From Mycolicibacterium doricum (GTDB lineage: Bacteria > Actinomycetota > Actinomycetes > Mycobacteriales > Mycobacteriaceae), in NCBI RefSeq assembly GCF_010728155.1, contig NZ_AP022605.1, positions 3,038,001 to 3,102,000 on the forward strand: a DNA stretch of 64,000 nt. Reading direction: 5' to 3'. The position numbers and the translations under genes are program-made. Under the pieces are notes generated by a model. The model did no database searches. It saw nothing but the letters and a program-made list of their open reading frames with translations, and was not told where the DNA came from. This document shows positions 28,678 to 36,941 of this stretch, one piece after another; within the stretch, counting starts at the first letter, position 1; each line of letters opens with the position of its first letter.

Positions 28678-29175
28678 TCAGATCTCCAGGCTCGAGAGCT
28701 GTCCGATGATTTGCACGGCCAACGGGCTCAGGGTGGCCATGCCGTCGCGCACCGCAGCGCGGGACCCGGCGATGTTGACCACCAGGGTGCTGCCCGAGAT
28801 GCCGGCCAGCCCACGGGACACCCCGGCGTCGACGATGCCGGCGGACAGCCCGGACGCGCGCAGCGCCTCCGAGATGCCGAGGATTTCGCGGTCGAGAATG
28901 TCGCGCGTCGCCTCGGGCGTCACGTCGCGCGGCGTCACCCCGGTGCCACCGACCGACACGACGAGATCCACCCCGCCGATCACGGCGGTGTTCAACGCGT
29001 TGCGGATCTCCACCTCGTCGGCGGACACCACCACGACACCGTCGACGACGAAACCGGCCTCACCGAGAAGCTCGGTCACCAACGGACCGCTGTGGTCCTC
29101 TTCGTCGCCATGGGCGGTGCGGTCGTCGACGACGACGACGAGCGCGCGGCCCACCAACTCCCCTGGCTGCTCCAT
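28678..29175 (-). CDS. moaB2: MoaB2, MogA/MoaB-family protein
   Basis: A 165-residue MPT-binding-fold protein. Typical features: VVSVGGTGVTPRDVTPEATR, GISEALRASGLSAGIVDAGV and GSTLVVNIAGSRAAVRDG. The family adenylates molybdopterin or acts in related steps. It is the last gene of the mprA-mprB-pepD-moaB2 cluster. I chose the ATG at 29175 (MEQPGELVGRALVVVVDDRT), which matches the start of Rv0984; the frame extends further upstream without support. Confidence 0.92.
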   Translation of the reverse strand: MEQPGELVGRALVVVVDDRTAHGDEEDHSGPLVTELLGEAGFVVDGVVVVSADEVEIRNALNTAVIGGVDLVVSVGGTGVTPRDVTPEATRDILDREILGISEALRASGLSAGIVDAGVSRGLAGISGSTLVVNIAGSRAAVRDGMATLSPLAVQIIGQLSSLEI

Positions 29176-29249
29176 GAGCTCAACCGTATAGGTGGGCACG
29201 CACAGCGGCGCAGCCACTCGCAGTGTTCGCGGTGCTCCGGTGCCGGTCG

Positions 29250-30578
29250 TCACTGCTGCATCTTTCCGAGCGTCACCTGCAGGCTCTGCGGCTCACCCGA
29301 CGGATCGAGATAGGTCAGCGTCACCTTGTCGCCGGGCGCCTTCGACCGCACCGCCGCCACCAGCGCATCGGCACTGTTGATCACCCGGTCGTCGACCTTG
29401 GTCACCACCACGCCGCTGGGCAGCCCCGCCGCGGCCGCGGCGCCGCCGTCGTTCACCTCGACGATCTTCGCGCCGTCGGTGGCGGCGTCGTTGCTGACCT
29501 GCACCCCGAGCGACGCGTGTGAGGCGGAGCCGTTCCGGATCAGCTCGTCGGCGATGCGCTTGGCCTGATCCACCGGGATCGCGAAGCCCAGGCCGATCGA
29601 ACCGCTCTGCGCCTGCGCCGAATCGCCGCCCATGGTGGCGATCGCGGAGTTCACCCCGACCAACTCGCCGTTCATGTTCACCAGTGCCCCGCCGGAGTTG
29701 CCGGGATTGATCGCGGCGTCGGTCTGGATGGCGTCGAGGACGGTGTTCTGGTTGCGCGTATCGCCGCCCGCGGCAACCGGCCGGTTCAACGCGCTGATGA
29801 TGCCGGTGGTGACCGTCCCCTCGAGGCCCAGTGGCGAACCGATGGCGACCACGTCCTGACCGACCCGCAGATCGGCGGACGACCCCAGCGCGATCGGTGT
29901 CAGTCCCGAGACGTTCTCTGCGCGCACCACCGCGATGTCACTGCTCGGGTCGGTGCCGACGACGGTGAACGACGCGCTGCGGCCGTCGGAGAAGATCACC
30001 TTGGTCTGGGCGCCACCCGGCGCGCCGGGCCGGGCGGCGGCCGCGGCCACGACGTGGTTGTTCGTCAGGATCAGACCGTCCGAGGTCAAGACGATGCCCG
30101 AACCCTCCCCCGACGCACGGCCCAGATTCGTCTCGAGCTTCACCACACTGGGCACCACCTTGGCGGCCACCTGCTCGACAGAGCCCGCAGGCAGGGCGGC
30201 GGCGGGAACGCTCGGCGCCGCACCGGTGACCGAGCTGCCGAACGACGGCCGGTCCTGGTGGACCATCGTCGCCACACCGCCGCCGATACCCGCGGACAGC
30301 ACCGCCACCGCGAGCGCGCCGGCCGTGAGAAGACCTGCCCGCGAACGCTTTTGAGGGGGCCGCGGCTGCGGCATCACCGCGGTCGGCTGAACGGCGCCCC
30401 GGTACGGGTCGTACGGCGCCCGGAACTGCTGCTGCGGTTGGGCGGCGTAACGCCAGTCATAGGGCTGCTGCGAATACGTGTCCGCCCGCTGGGCGCCCGG
30501 ATAGCCCGGGTCCGAGCCGACCGGACGATGCTGCGGCTGCTGTTGCGGCGGCGGCGAGTACCGCGGGTGGTTCGTCAT
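29250..30578 (-). CDS. pepD: HtrA-like serine protease PepD
   Basis: A 442-residue membrane-anchored envelope protease/chaperone. A cytoplasmic Gln/Pro-rich region comes first, then a membrane helix (about residues 82-105). The trypsin-like domain has His in LTNNHVVAAA, Asp in SSDIAVVR and Ser in NPGNSGGALVNMN. A single PDZ domain is at the C-terminus (ASLGVQVSNDAATDGAKIVE). In M. tuberculosis it handles misfolded envelope proteins and feeds back on MprAB/SigE signalling. Start ATG at 30578 (MTNHPRYSPP); an alternative start lies at 30623. Upstream, TCTCAGTC and TCTGGGCA on the minus strand could be a loose MprA site. Confidence 0.95.
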   Translation of the reverse strand: MTNHPRYSPPPQQQPQHRPVGSDPGYPGAQRADTYSQQPYDWRYAAQPQQQFRAPYDPYRGAVQPTAVMPQPRPPQKRSRAGLLTAGALAVAVLSAGIGGGVATMVHQDRPSFGSSVTGAAPSVPAAALPAGSVEQVAAKVVPSVVKLETNLGRASGEGSGIVLTSDGLILTNNHVVAAAAARPGAPGGAQTKVIFSDGRSASFTVVGTDPSSDIAVVRAENVSGLTPIALGSSADLRVGQDVVAIGSPLGLEGTVTTGIISALNRPVAAGGDTRNQNTVLDAIQTDAAINPGNSGGALVNMNGELVGVNSAIATMGGDSAQAQSGSIGLGFAIPVDQAKRIADELIRNGSASHASLGVQVSNDAATDGAKIVEVNDGGAAAAAGLPSGVVVTKVDDRVINSADALVAAVRSKAPGDKVTLTYLDPSGEPQSLQVTLGKMQQ

Positions 30579-30668
30579 AGCGGTCGATGCTCTTCCTGGT
30601 AGATGATCCGACAGTTCGTCCAACGAAAGGGCGTGTGCTTACAGTGCCCAGATGGACTGAGAATCCAC

Positions 30669-32228
30669 TTAGAGTTCCTTCGAAGCGGACCGAGACATGC
30701 CGTTCGTTTCGGCGTTCTTGATCACCCGCCGGTCCGCGCGTGAGCCGGCCGAACGCATGTCGGGGTCGAACTGCGCCGTCGGCACCGGAGCCCCGTTGCC
30801 GCCGTCGGAGGACAGCGGACGGCCCGGCAGCATCACGTAGAACGAGGTGCCCGGCGGGTTGCCGCCCGCCACTGTGTCCTCGACCCGCAGCGCGCCACCG
30901 TGTTTGAGGACGACCTGTTTGACGATGGCCAGCCCCAGACCTGAGCCGGGCATCGCGCGGGCGGCGGTCGACCGGTAGAAACGCTCGAACACCAACCCGC
31001 GCTCGGCCTCCGGGATGCCCGGCCCCTGATCGGATACGACGAGTTCGGCGTGGACCGGGTCCGTCTGGGTCAGGCGGACTCCCACGCGACCGCCGGGCGG
31101 GCTCCACTTCGCCGCGTTGTCGAGGAGATTGAGCACGGCGCGCGCCAGCCCGGCGGCGTCGCCGTAGACCTGCCAGCCGACGGTGTTCACGTCGAACTCG
31201 ATGTCGTTGCGGCGCCGACGAACTCGCTCCAGGCTGCGGTCGACCACCTCGGCCATGTCGACGGTCTCGTAGACCACCCCACCCGCTTCGTCGCGGGTCA
31301 GGTCGACCAGATCGCCTACCAGAGTGGAGAGTTCCTCGATCTGGGCGATCACGTCGGATCGCAGACCGGCCATCTCGTCCTCGGGCAGCCGCGGCGCACC
31401 CGGCGCCTGCGAGGCCATGAGCAACTCGACGTTGGTGCGCAGCGACGTCAGCGGCGTCCGCAGTTCGTGACCCGCGTCGGACACCAGCCGCGCCTGCCGT
31501 TCGCGCGACTCCGTCAGCGCCCGCAGCATCATGTTGAACGCCTCGGTGAGCCGGGCCAGCTCGTCACTGCCGAACACCGGGATGGGCCGTAGGTCGTCGG
31601 TACGGGCCACCCGTTCGGCCGCCTGGGTCAACCGGCCCACCGGCCGCAGCCCCGCACTGGCGACCATCCCACCGGCGATGGCTGCCACGGCCACTCCGAC
31701 CCCGCCGACGATCAGCAGCACCGTGCCGAGGCGGCCCAGCACCTGACCCGTCGGCGCGAGACTCTTGGAGATGAGCAGCGAACTGCCGTTGGTGAGGTGT
31801 ACCGCGAGGATGCGCTGATGGTTGACGGTGCGCAGCGACAGCAGCAGCTCCCCGGAGATGACGTCCTTCTCGGCCTCACCGAGCGGCAGCGTCTGCCCCT
31901 GCTGGTTGGCGGTGTAGATGGACCGGCCCGGATTGACCAGCATCGCGTTGACGTCGGAGTACGCGGTGCCCTCGATCGCCTTACCAGGGTCGGCGGCCAG
32001 CGACCCGCTCTCGATCAGCAGCCTCGCTCGGCTGTGCAGTTGGTTGTCGATGTCGTCGTAGAGCGCCCGCGACACCACGGCGTAGACGGCGACCGACATC
32101 AGCACGACCACCATCGCCACCATCGACATCGCCAGCAGCATCACGCGCCACCGCAATGACAGCGAGCTGGTGTTGCGCGGAGGTTTGCGCCGCGTCGGCG
32201 CCGGAGCGGGCGGAAACGGCAGGGTCAT
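30669..32228 (-). CDS. mprB: Envelope-stress sensor histidine kinase MprB
   Basis: A 519-residue inner-membrane sensor. Two membrane helices (about residues 28-52 and 165-190) flank an extracytoplasmic sensor domain. HAMP follows, then the phosphoacceptor His in SDAGHELRTPLTSLRTNVEL, the N box NLLDNAAKW and the ATP-lid boxes DQGPGIP and GSGLGLAIVKQ. It phosphorylates MprA in response to surface stress. The start overlaps the mprA stop by one base. Confidence 0.96.
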   Translation of the reverse strand: MTLPFPPAPAPTRRKPPRNTSSLSLRWRVMLLAMSMVAMVVVLMSVAVYAVVSRALYDDIDNQLHSRARLLIESGSLAADPGKAIEGTAYSDVNAMLVNPGRSIYTANQQGQTLPLGEAEKDVISGELLLSLRTVNHQRILAVHLTNGSSLLISKSLAPTGQVLGRLGTVLLIVGGVGVAVAAIAGGMVASAGLRPVGRLTQAAERVARTDDLRPIPVFGSDELARLTEAFNMMLRALTESRERQARLVSDAGHELRTPLTSLRTNVELLMASQAPGAPRLPEDEMAGLRSDVIAQIEELSTLVGDLVDLTRDEAGGVVYETVDMAEVVDRSLERVRRRRNDIEFDVNTVGWQVYGDAAGLARAVLNLLDNAAKWSPPGGRVGVRLTQTDPVHAELVVSDQGPGIPEAERGLVFERFYRSTAARAMPGSGLGLAIVKQVVLKHGGALRVEDTVAGGNPPGTSFYVMLPGRPLSSDGGNGAPVPTAQFDPDMRSAGSRADRRVIKNAETNGMSRSASKEL

Positions 32229-32920
32229 CAGGGCGGCGTCTCGCGGAGCACGTACCCCACACCGCGCACGGTGTGGATCAGTCGTGGCTCCCCGGACGCT
32301 TCGGTTTTACGGCGCAGATAGCCGATGTACACCTCGAGCGCGTTCCCCGAGGTCGGGAAGTCGAAGCCCCACACTTCCTCGAGGATTCGGCTGCGGGTGA
32401 GCACCCGGCGCGGGTTGGCGATGAGCATCTCCAGCAACGCGAACTCGGTGCGGGTGAGGCTGATCTGCCGAGAACCCCTGGTCACCTCGCGGGTCACCGG
32501 GTCGAGGGTCAGATCCAGGAAGGTCAGCGCCGGCGAGTCCGCGCCGTCGTCGGGTGAGGTGCGGCGCAGCAGGGCGCGCATCCGCGCGAGCAGCTCCTCC
32601 AGCGCGAAGGGTTTGGGCAGGTAGTCGTCGGCGCCGGCATCGAGCCCGGCGACCCGCTCGGACACCGAGTCCCGGGCGGTCAGCACCAGGACCGGCAGGT
32701 CGTCGCCGGTGCTGCGCAGCCGCCGGCACACCTCGAGGCCGTCGAGCCGGGGCATCATCACGTCGAGCACCACGGCGTCGGGCCGATTATTGGCGATGAG
32801 GTCGAGAGCTTCGACACCGTCCTGGGCCAACTCGACCGAGTACCCGTTGAAAGACAGAGACCGGCGCAGGGATTCTCGCACCGCACGATCGTCGTCGACG
32901 ACAAGTATGCGCACAGGCAC
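32228..32920 (-). CDS. mprA: Envelope-stress response regulator MprA
   Basis: A 230-residue OmpR/PhoB-family regulator. The receiver domain has the acidic pocket ([10 protein letters not shown]), the phosphoacceptor Asp in [13 protein letters not shown] and the Lys in [13 protein letters not shown]. The C-terminal winged helix is [20 protein letters not shown] followed by [11 protein letters not shown]. It activates its own operon and sigE/sigB in M. tuberculosis. GTG start at 32920 with a 19-bp MprA-box-like repeat 15 bp upstream. Confidence 0.96.
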   Translation of the reverse strand: MPVRILVVDDDRAVRESLRRSLSFNGYSVELAQDGVEALDLIANNRPDAVVLDVMMPRLDGLEVCRRLRSTGDDLPVLVLTARDSVSERVAGLDAGADDYLPKPFALEELLARMRALLRRTSPDDGADSPALTFLDLTLDPVTREVTRGSRQISLTRTEFALLEMLIANPRRVLTRSRILEEVWGFDFPTSGNALEVYIGYLRRKTEASGEPRLIHTVRGVGYVLRETPP

Positions 32921-32934
32921 AGTTTCACCTCGAC

Positions 32935-32953
32935 GCCTGAGACTTGGCTGAGA
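32935..32953 (-). promoter_or_regulatory. MprA box (autoregulatory site)
   Basis: On the minus strand two 8-bp direct repeats, TCTCAGCC and TCTCAGGC, are separated by AAG, 19 bp in all. This is the size and layout reported for the MprA binding site. It lies just upstream of the mprA start. Confidence 0.7.
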
Positions 32954-32982
32954 GGCGCGCCGCTACGGTCCTCGAAGTGGGG

Positions 32983-33156
32983 CTAGCGGCGATCGAGGTC
33001 GATGAGGCCCATCCGGGCGGCCTTGAGCAGGCGACGGGGCACTTTGTGGTGCTGACCGTCGACGGTCACCCCGACGAGTTCGGCCGGCTTGGCCTTCCAC
33101 TGCGCGCGGCGGCTACGAGTGTTCGAACGCGACATTCTGCGCTTGGGCACAGCCAT
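32983..33156 (-). CDS. rpmF: 50S ribosomal protein L32
   Basis: A 57-residue basic ribosomal protein. [20 protein letters not shown] is the standard L32 start and [20 protein letters not shown] the end. No cysteines are present, so this is the non-zinc form. The ATG at 33156 is preceded by GAGGAGAA, a strong ribosome-binding site. It lies upstream of mprA, as in other mycobacteria. Confidence 0.95.
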   Translation of the reverse strand: MAVPKRRMSRSNTRSRRAQWKAKPAELVGVTVDGQHHKVPRRLLKAARMGLIDLDRR

Positions 33157-33430
33157 GATCGAGCTTCTCCTCTGAAGGGTCTGGGTGCCACGCGCCACCC
33201 GGTTGAGCGCGGGCCGCAGGCAAGTACTGTCCAGGATAGCCGGTGAGCTGCGCCGCCTCCAAAACCTGGGCGTTCAGCGCCGCCCCAGACGGTGGCGCAC
33301 GGTGTCGAAGAGCATCGGGTAGGCGGCGACGACCAGGCTGGCCACCACCACACCGAACCACACGACCGTGCGGTGGCCGGAGGCACCAATCGCTCCGAAG
33401 TCCTTGACGTGGGACCGGCAGTAGCGGCTA
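33157..33430. other. Interval holding a membrane-protein fragment
   Basis: Between rpmF and the atuA-type gene. The minus strand from 33432 to 33274 is open and encodes KDFGAIGASGHRTVVWFGVV then VASLVVAAYPMLFDTVRHRL. This looks like the end of a small protein with one membrane helix. It is closed upstream by a TAG and has no ATG, GTG or TTG before the helix, so it may be a remnant. I do not recognise the family. Confidence 0.4.
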
Positions 33431-33466
33431 ACCTACCGGTTGGTTGACGGGGCCCGGTTGGTTGAC
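33431..33466. promoter_or_regulatory. Palindrome and direct repeats upstream of the carboxylase operon
   Basis: ACCTACCGGTTGGT (33431-33444) is a near-perfect palindrome of the form ACCNACCGGTNGGT, like the operators of TetR-family repressors. CCGGTTGGTTGAC occurs at 33436-33448 and again at 33454-33466. They lie about 40 bp before the first gene of the atuA-accD2-accA2-fadE12-echA operon. No tetR gene is adjacent, so the regulator would act in trans. Confidence 0.5.
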
Positions 33467-33503
33467 AGGGCGAGACGATTGGGAGCGGGCATGGGAGTAC
33501 GGA

Positions 33504-35213
33504 TTGGCTGACCCGGTGCGCATCGGCAACTGTTCGGGCTTCTACGGGGACCGGCTGGCCGCGATGCGCGAGATGCTCACCGGTGGGGAACTCGACTTCC
33601 TCACCGGCGACTACCTCGCCGAACTGACCATGCTGATCCTGGCGCGTGACCGGGCGAAGAACCCCGACCGCGGCTACGCGAAGACGTTCCTCACCCAACT
33701 CGAGGACTGCCTCGGCCTCGCCAGCGAGCGCGGCGTCCGCATCGTCACCAACGCCGGCGGCCTGAACCCGGCCGGGTTGGCCGCGGCGGTGCGTGCGCTG
33801 GCCGATCGCCTCGGCCTGTCCGTCAACGTCGCCCATGTCGAAGGTGACGACCTGATCGGCCGCGCCGGTGAACTCGGGTTGGGCACGCCGCTGGCGGCCA
33901 ACGCCTACCTCGGCGCGTGGGGCATCGTCGACTGCCTGAACTCGGGCGCCGACGTCGTGGTGACGGGCCGAGTCACCGACGCCTCGGTGACGCTCGGCCC
34001 CGCCGCCGCGCACTTCGGCTGGAAGCGCACCGACTACGACGCCCTCGCCGGGGCCGTCGCCGCCGGGCACGTCATCGAATGCGGTGTGCAGGCCAGCGGC
34101 GGGAACTATGCCTTCTTCGCCAGAGACTTCCCCGATCTCAGCGTCATGACCCATCCGGGCTTCCCGCTCGCGGAGGTCCACGCCGACGGCTCGTCGGTGA
34201 TCACCAAGCACCCCGGCGGCGGCGCCGTCAGCGTCGACACCGTCACCGCACAGCTGCTCTACGAGATCGCCGGCGCGCGCTACGCCAACCCCGACGTGAC
34301 CTTGCGGGTCGACTCACTGCGACTGCAGCACGACGGGCCCGACCGGGTGCGGATCAGCGGTGCGCGGGGCGAACCACCGCCACCGACGGCGAAGGTGTCG
34401 CTCAACAGCGTGGGTGGGTTCCGCAACGCCATGACGTTCGTGCTCACCGGCCTCGACATCGAGGCGAAGGCCGACCTCGTGCGCCGGCAACTCGAAGCAG
34501 AGCTGACCGTGAAACCCGCCGAACTGGAATGGACACTGGCCCGCACCGATCACCCCGACGCCGACACCGAGGAGACGGCCAGCGCACTGCTGCGCTGTGT
34601 GGTCCGTGACCCGGACCCGTCCAATGTCGGACGCCGGTTCTCCTCCGCGGCAATCGAACTGGCGCTCGCCAGTTACCCCGGTTTCCACGTCACCGCACCG
34701 CCCAGCGACGGACAGGTCTACGGTGTGTTCACCGCCGGCCACGTCGACGCCGCCGAGGTGCCCCACATCGCCGTACATGCCGACGGCACCCGCACCGACA
34801 TCCCCGCCGCTACCGACACCCGCGTTCTGGAGCAGGTCGACGAACCCGCACTGCCCGAACCGCTGCCGCCGGGGCCGACGCGGCGCGCACCACTGGGCCT
34901 GATCGCGGGCGCGCGCAGCGGAGACAAGGGCGGCAGCGCCAACGTCGGGGTGTGGGTGCGAACCGACGACCAGTGGCGCTGGCTCGCGCACACGTTGACC
35001 GTCGACGCGCTGCGCCGCCTGCTCCCGGAGACCGCCGATCTGCCGGTGACCCGCCATCTGCTGCCGAACGTGCGGGCGGTGAACTTCGTCATCGAGGGCA
35101 TCCTCGGGCAGGGCGTGGCCTACCAGGCCCGGTTCGACCCGCAGGCCAAAGGACTCGGCGAATGGCTACGCAGCCGTCATCTCGACATCCCCGAGGAGTT
35201 GTTGGCGCAGTGA
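33504..35213 (+). CDS. AtuA-family protein (Rv0976c homologue)
   Basis: A 569-residue protein of the acyclic-terpene-utilisation AtuA family (DUF1446), often encoded with acyl-CoA carboxylases. Conserved parts: VRIGNCSGFYGDRLAAMREM at the N-terminus, NAGGLNPAGLAAAVRALADR, VVVTGRVTDASVTLGPAAAH, and a C-terminal AtuA-like domain with LIAGARSGDKGGSANVGVWV. Exact chemistry is not established. The best start is TTG 33504, with GGGAG eight bases upstream; an ATG at 33491 is out of frame and closes at once. First gene of the operon. Its stop overlaps the GTG of the next small ORF (GTGA). Confidence 0.85.
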   Translation: MADPVRIGNCSGFYGDRLAAMREMLTGGELDFLTGDYLAELTMLILARDRAKNPDRGYAKTFLTQLEDCLGLASERGVRIVTNAGGLNPAGLAAAVRALADRLGLSVNVAHVEGDDLIGRAGELGLGTPLAANAYLGAWGIVDCLNSGADVVVTGRVTDASVTLGPAAAHFGWKRTDYDALAGAVAAGHVIECGVQASGGNYAFFARDFPDLSVMTHPGFPLAEVHADGSSVITKHPGGGAVSVDTVTAQLLYEIAGARYANPDVTLRVDSLRLQHDGPDRVRISGARGEPPPPTAKVSLNSVGGFRNAMTFVLTGLDIEAKADLVRRQLEAELTVKPAELEWTLARTDHPDADTEETASALLRCVVRDPDPSNVGRRFSSAAIELALASYPGFHVTAPPSDGQVYGVFTAGHVDAAEVPHIAVHADGTRTDIPAATDTRVLEQVDEPALPEPLPPGPTRRAPLGLIAGARSGDKGGSANVGVWVRTDDQWRWLAHTLTVDALRRLLPETADLPVTRHLLPNVRAVNFVIEGILGQGVAYQARFDPQAKGLGEWLRSRHLDIPEELLAQ

Positions 35214-35320
35214 GCAACTGGCATACCGCCGAACGTGAGCAGTCGCGGAAGTCCGGCGGCGGCGGCGACGGCGAGATCTTCACGTCCCTGGCCGCCAAGA
35301 CATCGGGATACCGGTCGTGA
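35210..35320 (+). pseudogene. fadE13: 36-codon in-frame remnant of acyl-CoA dehydrogenase fadE13
   Basis: A 36-residue ORF whose first part (MSNWHTAEREQSRK) looks like the N-terminus of an acyl-CoA dehydrogenase and whose last part (GEIFTSLAAKTSGYRS) is like the family C-terminus (...GGTSEIMTSLAAKxLGY). The roughly 350 residues expected between are missing; a Gly run (GGGGD) marks the join. In M. tuberculosis fadE13 sits exactly here, between Rv0976c and accD2. The frame is kept: the GTG start overlaps the atuA stop and the stop overlaps the accD2 GTG. It appears to be an internal deletion that preserved translational coupling. Confidence 0.75.
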
Positions 35321-36912
35321 CGGCGCTGAAGTCCACGCTCGATCCGTCCTCGCCGGGCTATGTCGCGGCCGCCGACGCCATGGCCGCGAAGCTCGCCGAA
35401 CTCGATGCCGAACACGACAAGGCGCTCGCCGGCGGCGGCGCCAAGTACGTCGAACGCCAGCATGCGCGCGGCAAACTCACCGCCCGCGAGCGCATCGAAC
35501 TGCTCCTGGACCCCGACTCCCCCTTCGTCGAACTGAGCCCGCTGGCCGCCTGGGGCAGCGAGTTCACCGTCGGCGCCAGCATTGTCACCGGGATCGGCGC
35601 CGTCAACGGTGTCGAATGCCTGGTCGTCGCCAACGACCCCACCGTCAAGGGCGGCACCAGCAACCCCTGGACCCTGCGAAAGATTCTGCGCGCCAACCAG
35701 ATCGCGTGGGAGAACCGGCTCCCGGTGATCTCCCTGGTCGAATCAGGCGGCGCCGACCTGCCCACCCAGAAAGAGGTGTTCATCCCCGGCGGGCAGATGT
35801 TCCGCGACCTCACCCGCCTCTCGGCGGCCGGGATCCCCACGATCGCACTGGTCTTCGGCAACTCCACGGCAGGCGGGGCGTACGTGCCCGGCATGTCCGA
35901 CCACGTCGTGATGATCAAGGAGCGCTCGAAGGTGTTCCTGGCCGGGCCGCCGCTGGTCAAGATGGCCACGGGCGAGGAATCCGACGACGAATCGCTCGGC
36001 GGGGCCGAGATGCACGCCCGCATATCGGGTCTGGCGGACCACTTCGCCGTCGACGAACTCGACGCGCTGCGGATCGGCCGGCAGATCGTCAAACGACTGA
36101 ACTGGCGCAAGCAGGGACCGGTCCCGGCCCCGGTCACCGAGCCACTGTTCGACAGCGAGGAGCTGCTCGGCATCGTCCCACCCGATCTGCGGATCCCGTT
36201 CGACCCGCGCGACGTGATCGCCCGGATCGTCGACGGCTCAGACTTCGACGAGTTCAAGGCGCTCTACGGCTCGTCGCTGGTGACGGGCTGGGCGCGGCTG
36301 TACGGCTACCCGATCGGCATCCTGGCCAACGCCCGAGGGGTGCTGTTCAACGAGGAGTCGCAGAAGGCCACCCAGTTCATCCAGTTGGCGAACCGCTCGG
36401 ACACCCCACTTCTGTTCCTGCACAACACGACCGGATACATGGTCGGCAGGCAGTACGAAGAGCGCGGGATGATCAAGCACGGCGCGATGATGATCAACGC
36501 CGTGTCGAATTCGACGGTGCCGCACCTGTCGCTGTTGATCGGCGCCTCCTACGGCGCCGGGCACTACGGCATGTGCGGGCGCGCGTACGACCCCCGGTTC
36601 CTGTTCGCCTGGCCGAGCGCGAAGGCCGCGGTGATGGGCGGTACGCAACTGGCCGGTGTCATCTCGATCGTCAGCCGCGCAGCCGCCCAGGCGCGCGGCC
36701 AGCAGGTGGACGAGGAGGCCGACGCCGCGCTGCGGGCGGCGATCGAGGCGCAGATCGAGGCCGAGTCGCTGCCGATGTTCCTTTCGGGGCGGCTCTACGA
36801 CGACGGGGTGATCGATCCGCGCGACACCCGCACCGTGTTGGGGATGTGCCTGTCGGCCATCGCCAACGGGCCGATCGAGGGGACGTCGAACTTCGGCGTC
36901 TTCCGGATGTGA
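35317..36912 (+). CDS. accD2: Acyl-CoA carboxylase beta subunit (carboxyltransferase) AccD2
   Basis: A 531-residue biotin-dependent carboxyltransferase subunit. Crotonase-fold halves are visible: KLTARERIELLLDPDSPFVE, VVANDPTVKGGTSNPWTLRK (N half) and FLHNTTGYMVGRQYEERGMI with ASYGAGHYGMCGRAYDPRFL (C half). It transfers CO2 from biotin on AccA2 to an acyl-CoA. The sequence is most like methylcrotonyl-type subunits, but the natural substrate of AccA2-AccD2 is not settled. GTG start at 35317 overlaps the fadE13 remnant's stop. Confidence 0.92.
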   Translation: MTALKSTLDPSSPGYVAAADAMAAKLAELDAEHDKALAGGGAKYVERQHARGKLTARERIELLLDPDSPFVELSPLAAWGSEFTVGASIVTGIGAVNGVECLVVANDPTVKGGTSNPWTLRKILRANQIAWENRLPVISLVESGGADLPTQKEVFIPGGQMFRDLTRLSAAGIPTIALVFGNSTAGGAYVPGMSDHVVMIKERSKVFLAGPPLVKMATGEESDDESLGGAEMHARISGLADHFAVDELDALRIGRQIVKRLNWRKQGPVPAPVTEPLFDSEELLGIVPPDLRIPFDPRDVIARIVDGSDFDEFKALYGSSLVTGWARLYGYPIGILANARGVLFNEESQKATQFIQLANRSDTPLLFLHNTTGYMVGRQYEERGMIKHGAMMINAVSNSTVPHLSLLIGASYGAGHYGMCGRAYDPRFLFAWPSAKAAVMGGTQLAGVISIVSRAAAQARGQQVDEEADAALRAAIEAQIEAESLPMFLSGRLYDDGVIDPRDTRTVLGMCLSAIANGPIEGTSNFGVFRM

Positions 36913-36941
36913 GGCCGCCGATGCTGGCGAGGGAGGGCACA

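Noticed and set aside
33066..34211. 381-codon open frame on the minus strand
   Set aside because: Antisense to the AtuA-type gene and rpmF region; composition is that of a shadow frame.
35235..36941. Long N-terminal extension of accA2 through accD2
   Set aside because: The 1228-codon open frame is an artefact of high G+C; the real start is marked by a ribosome-binding site at about 36930.
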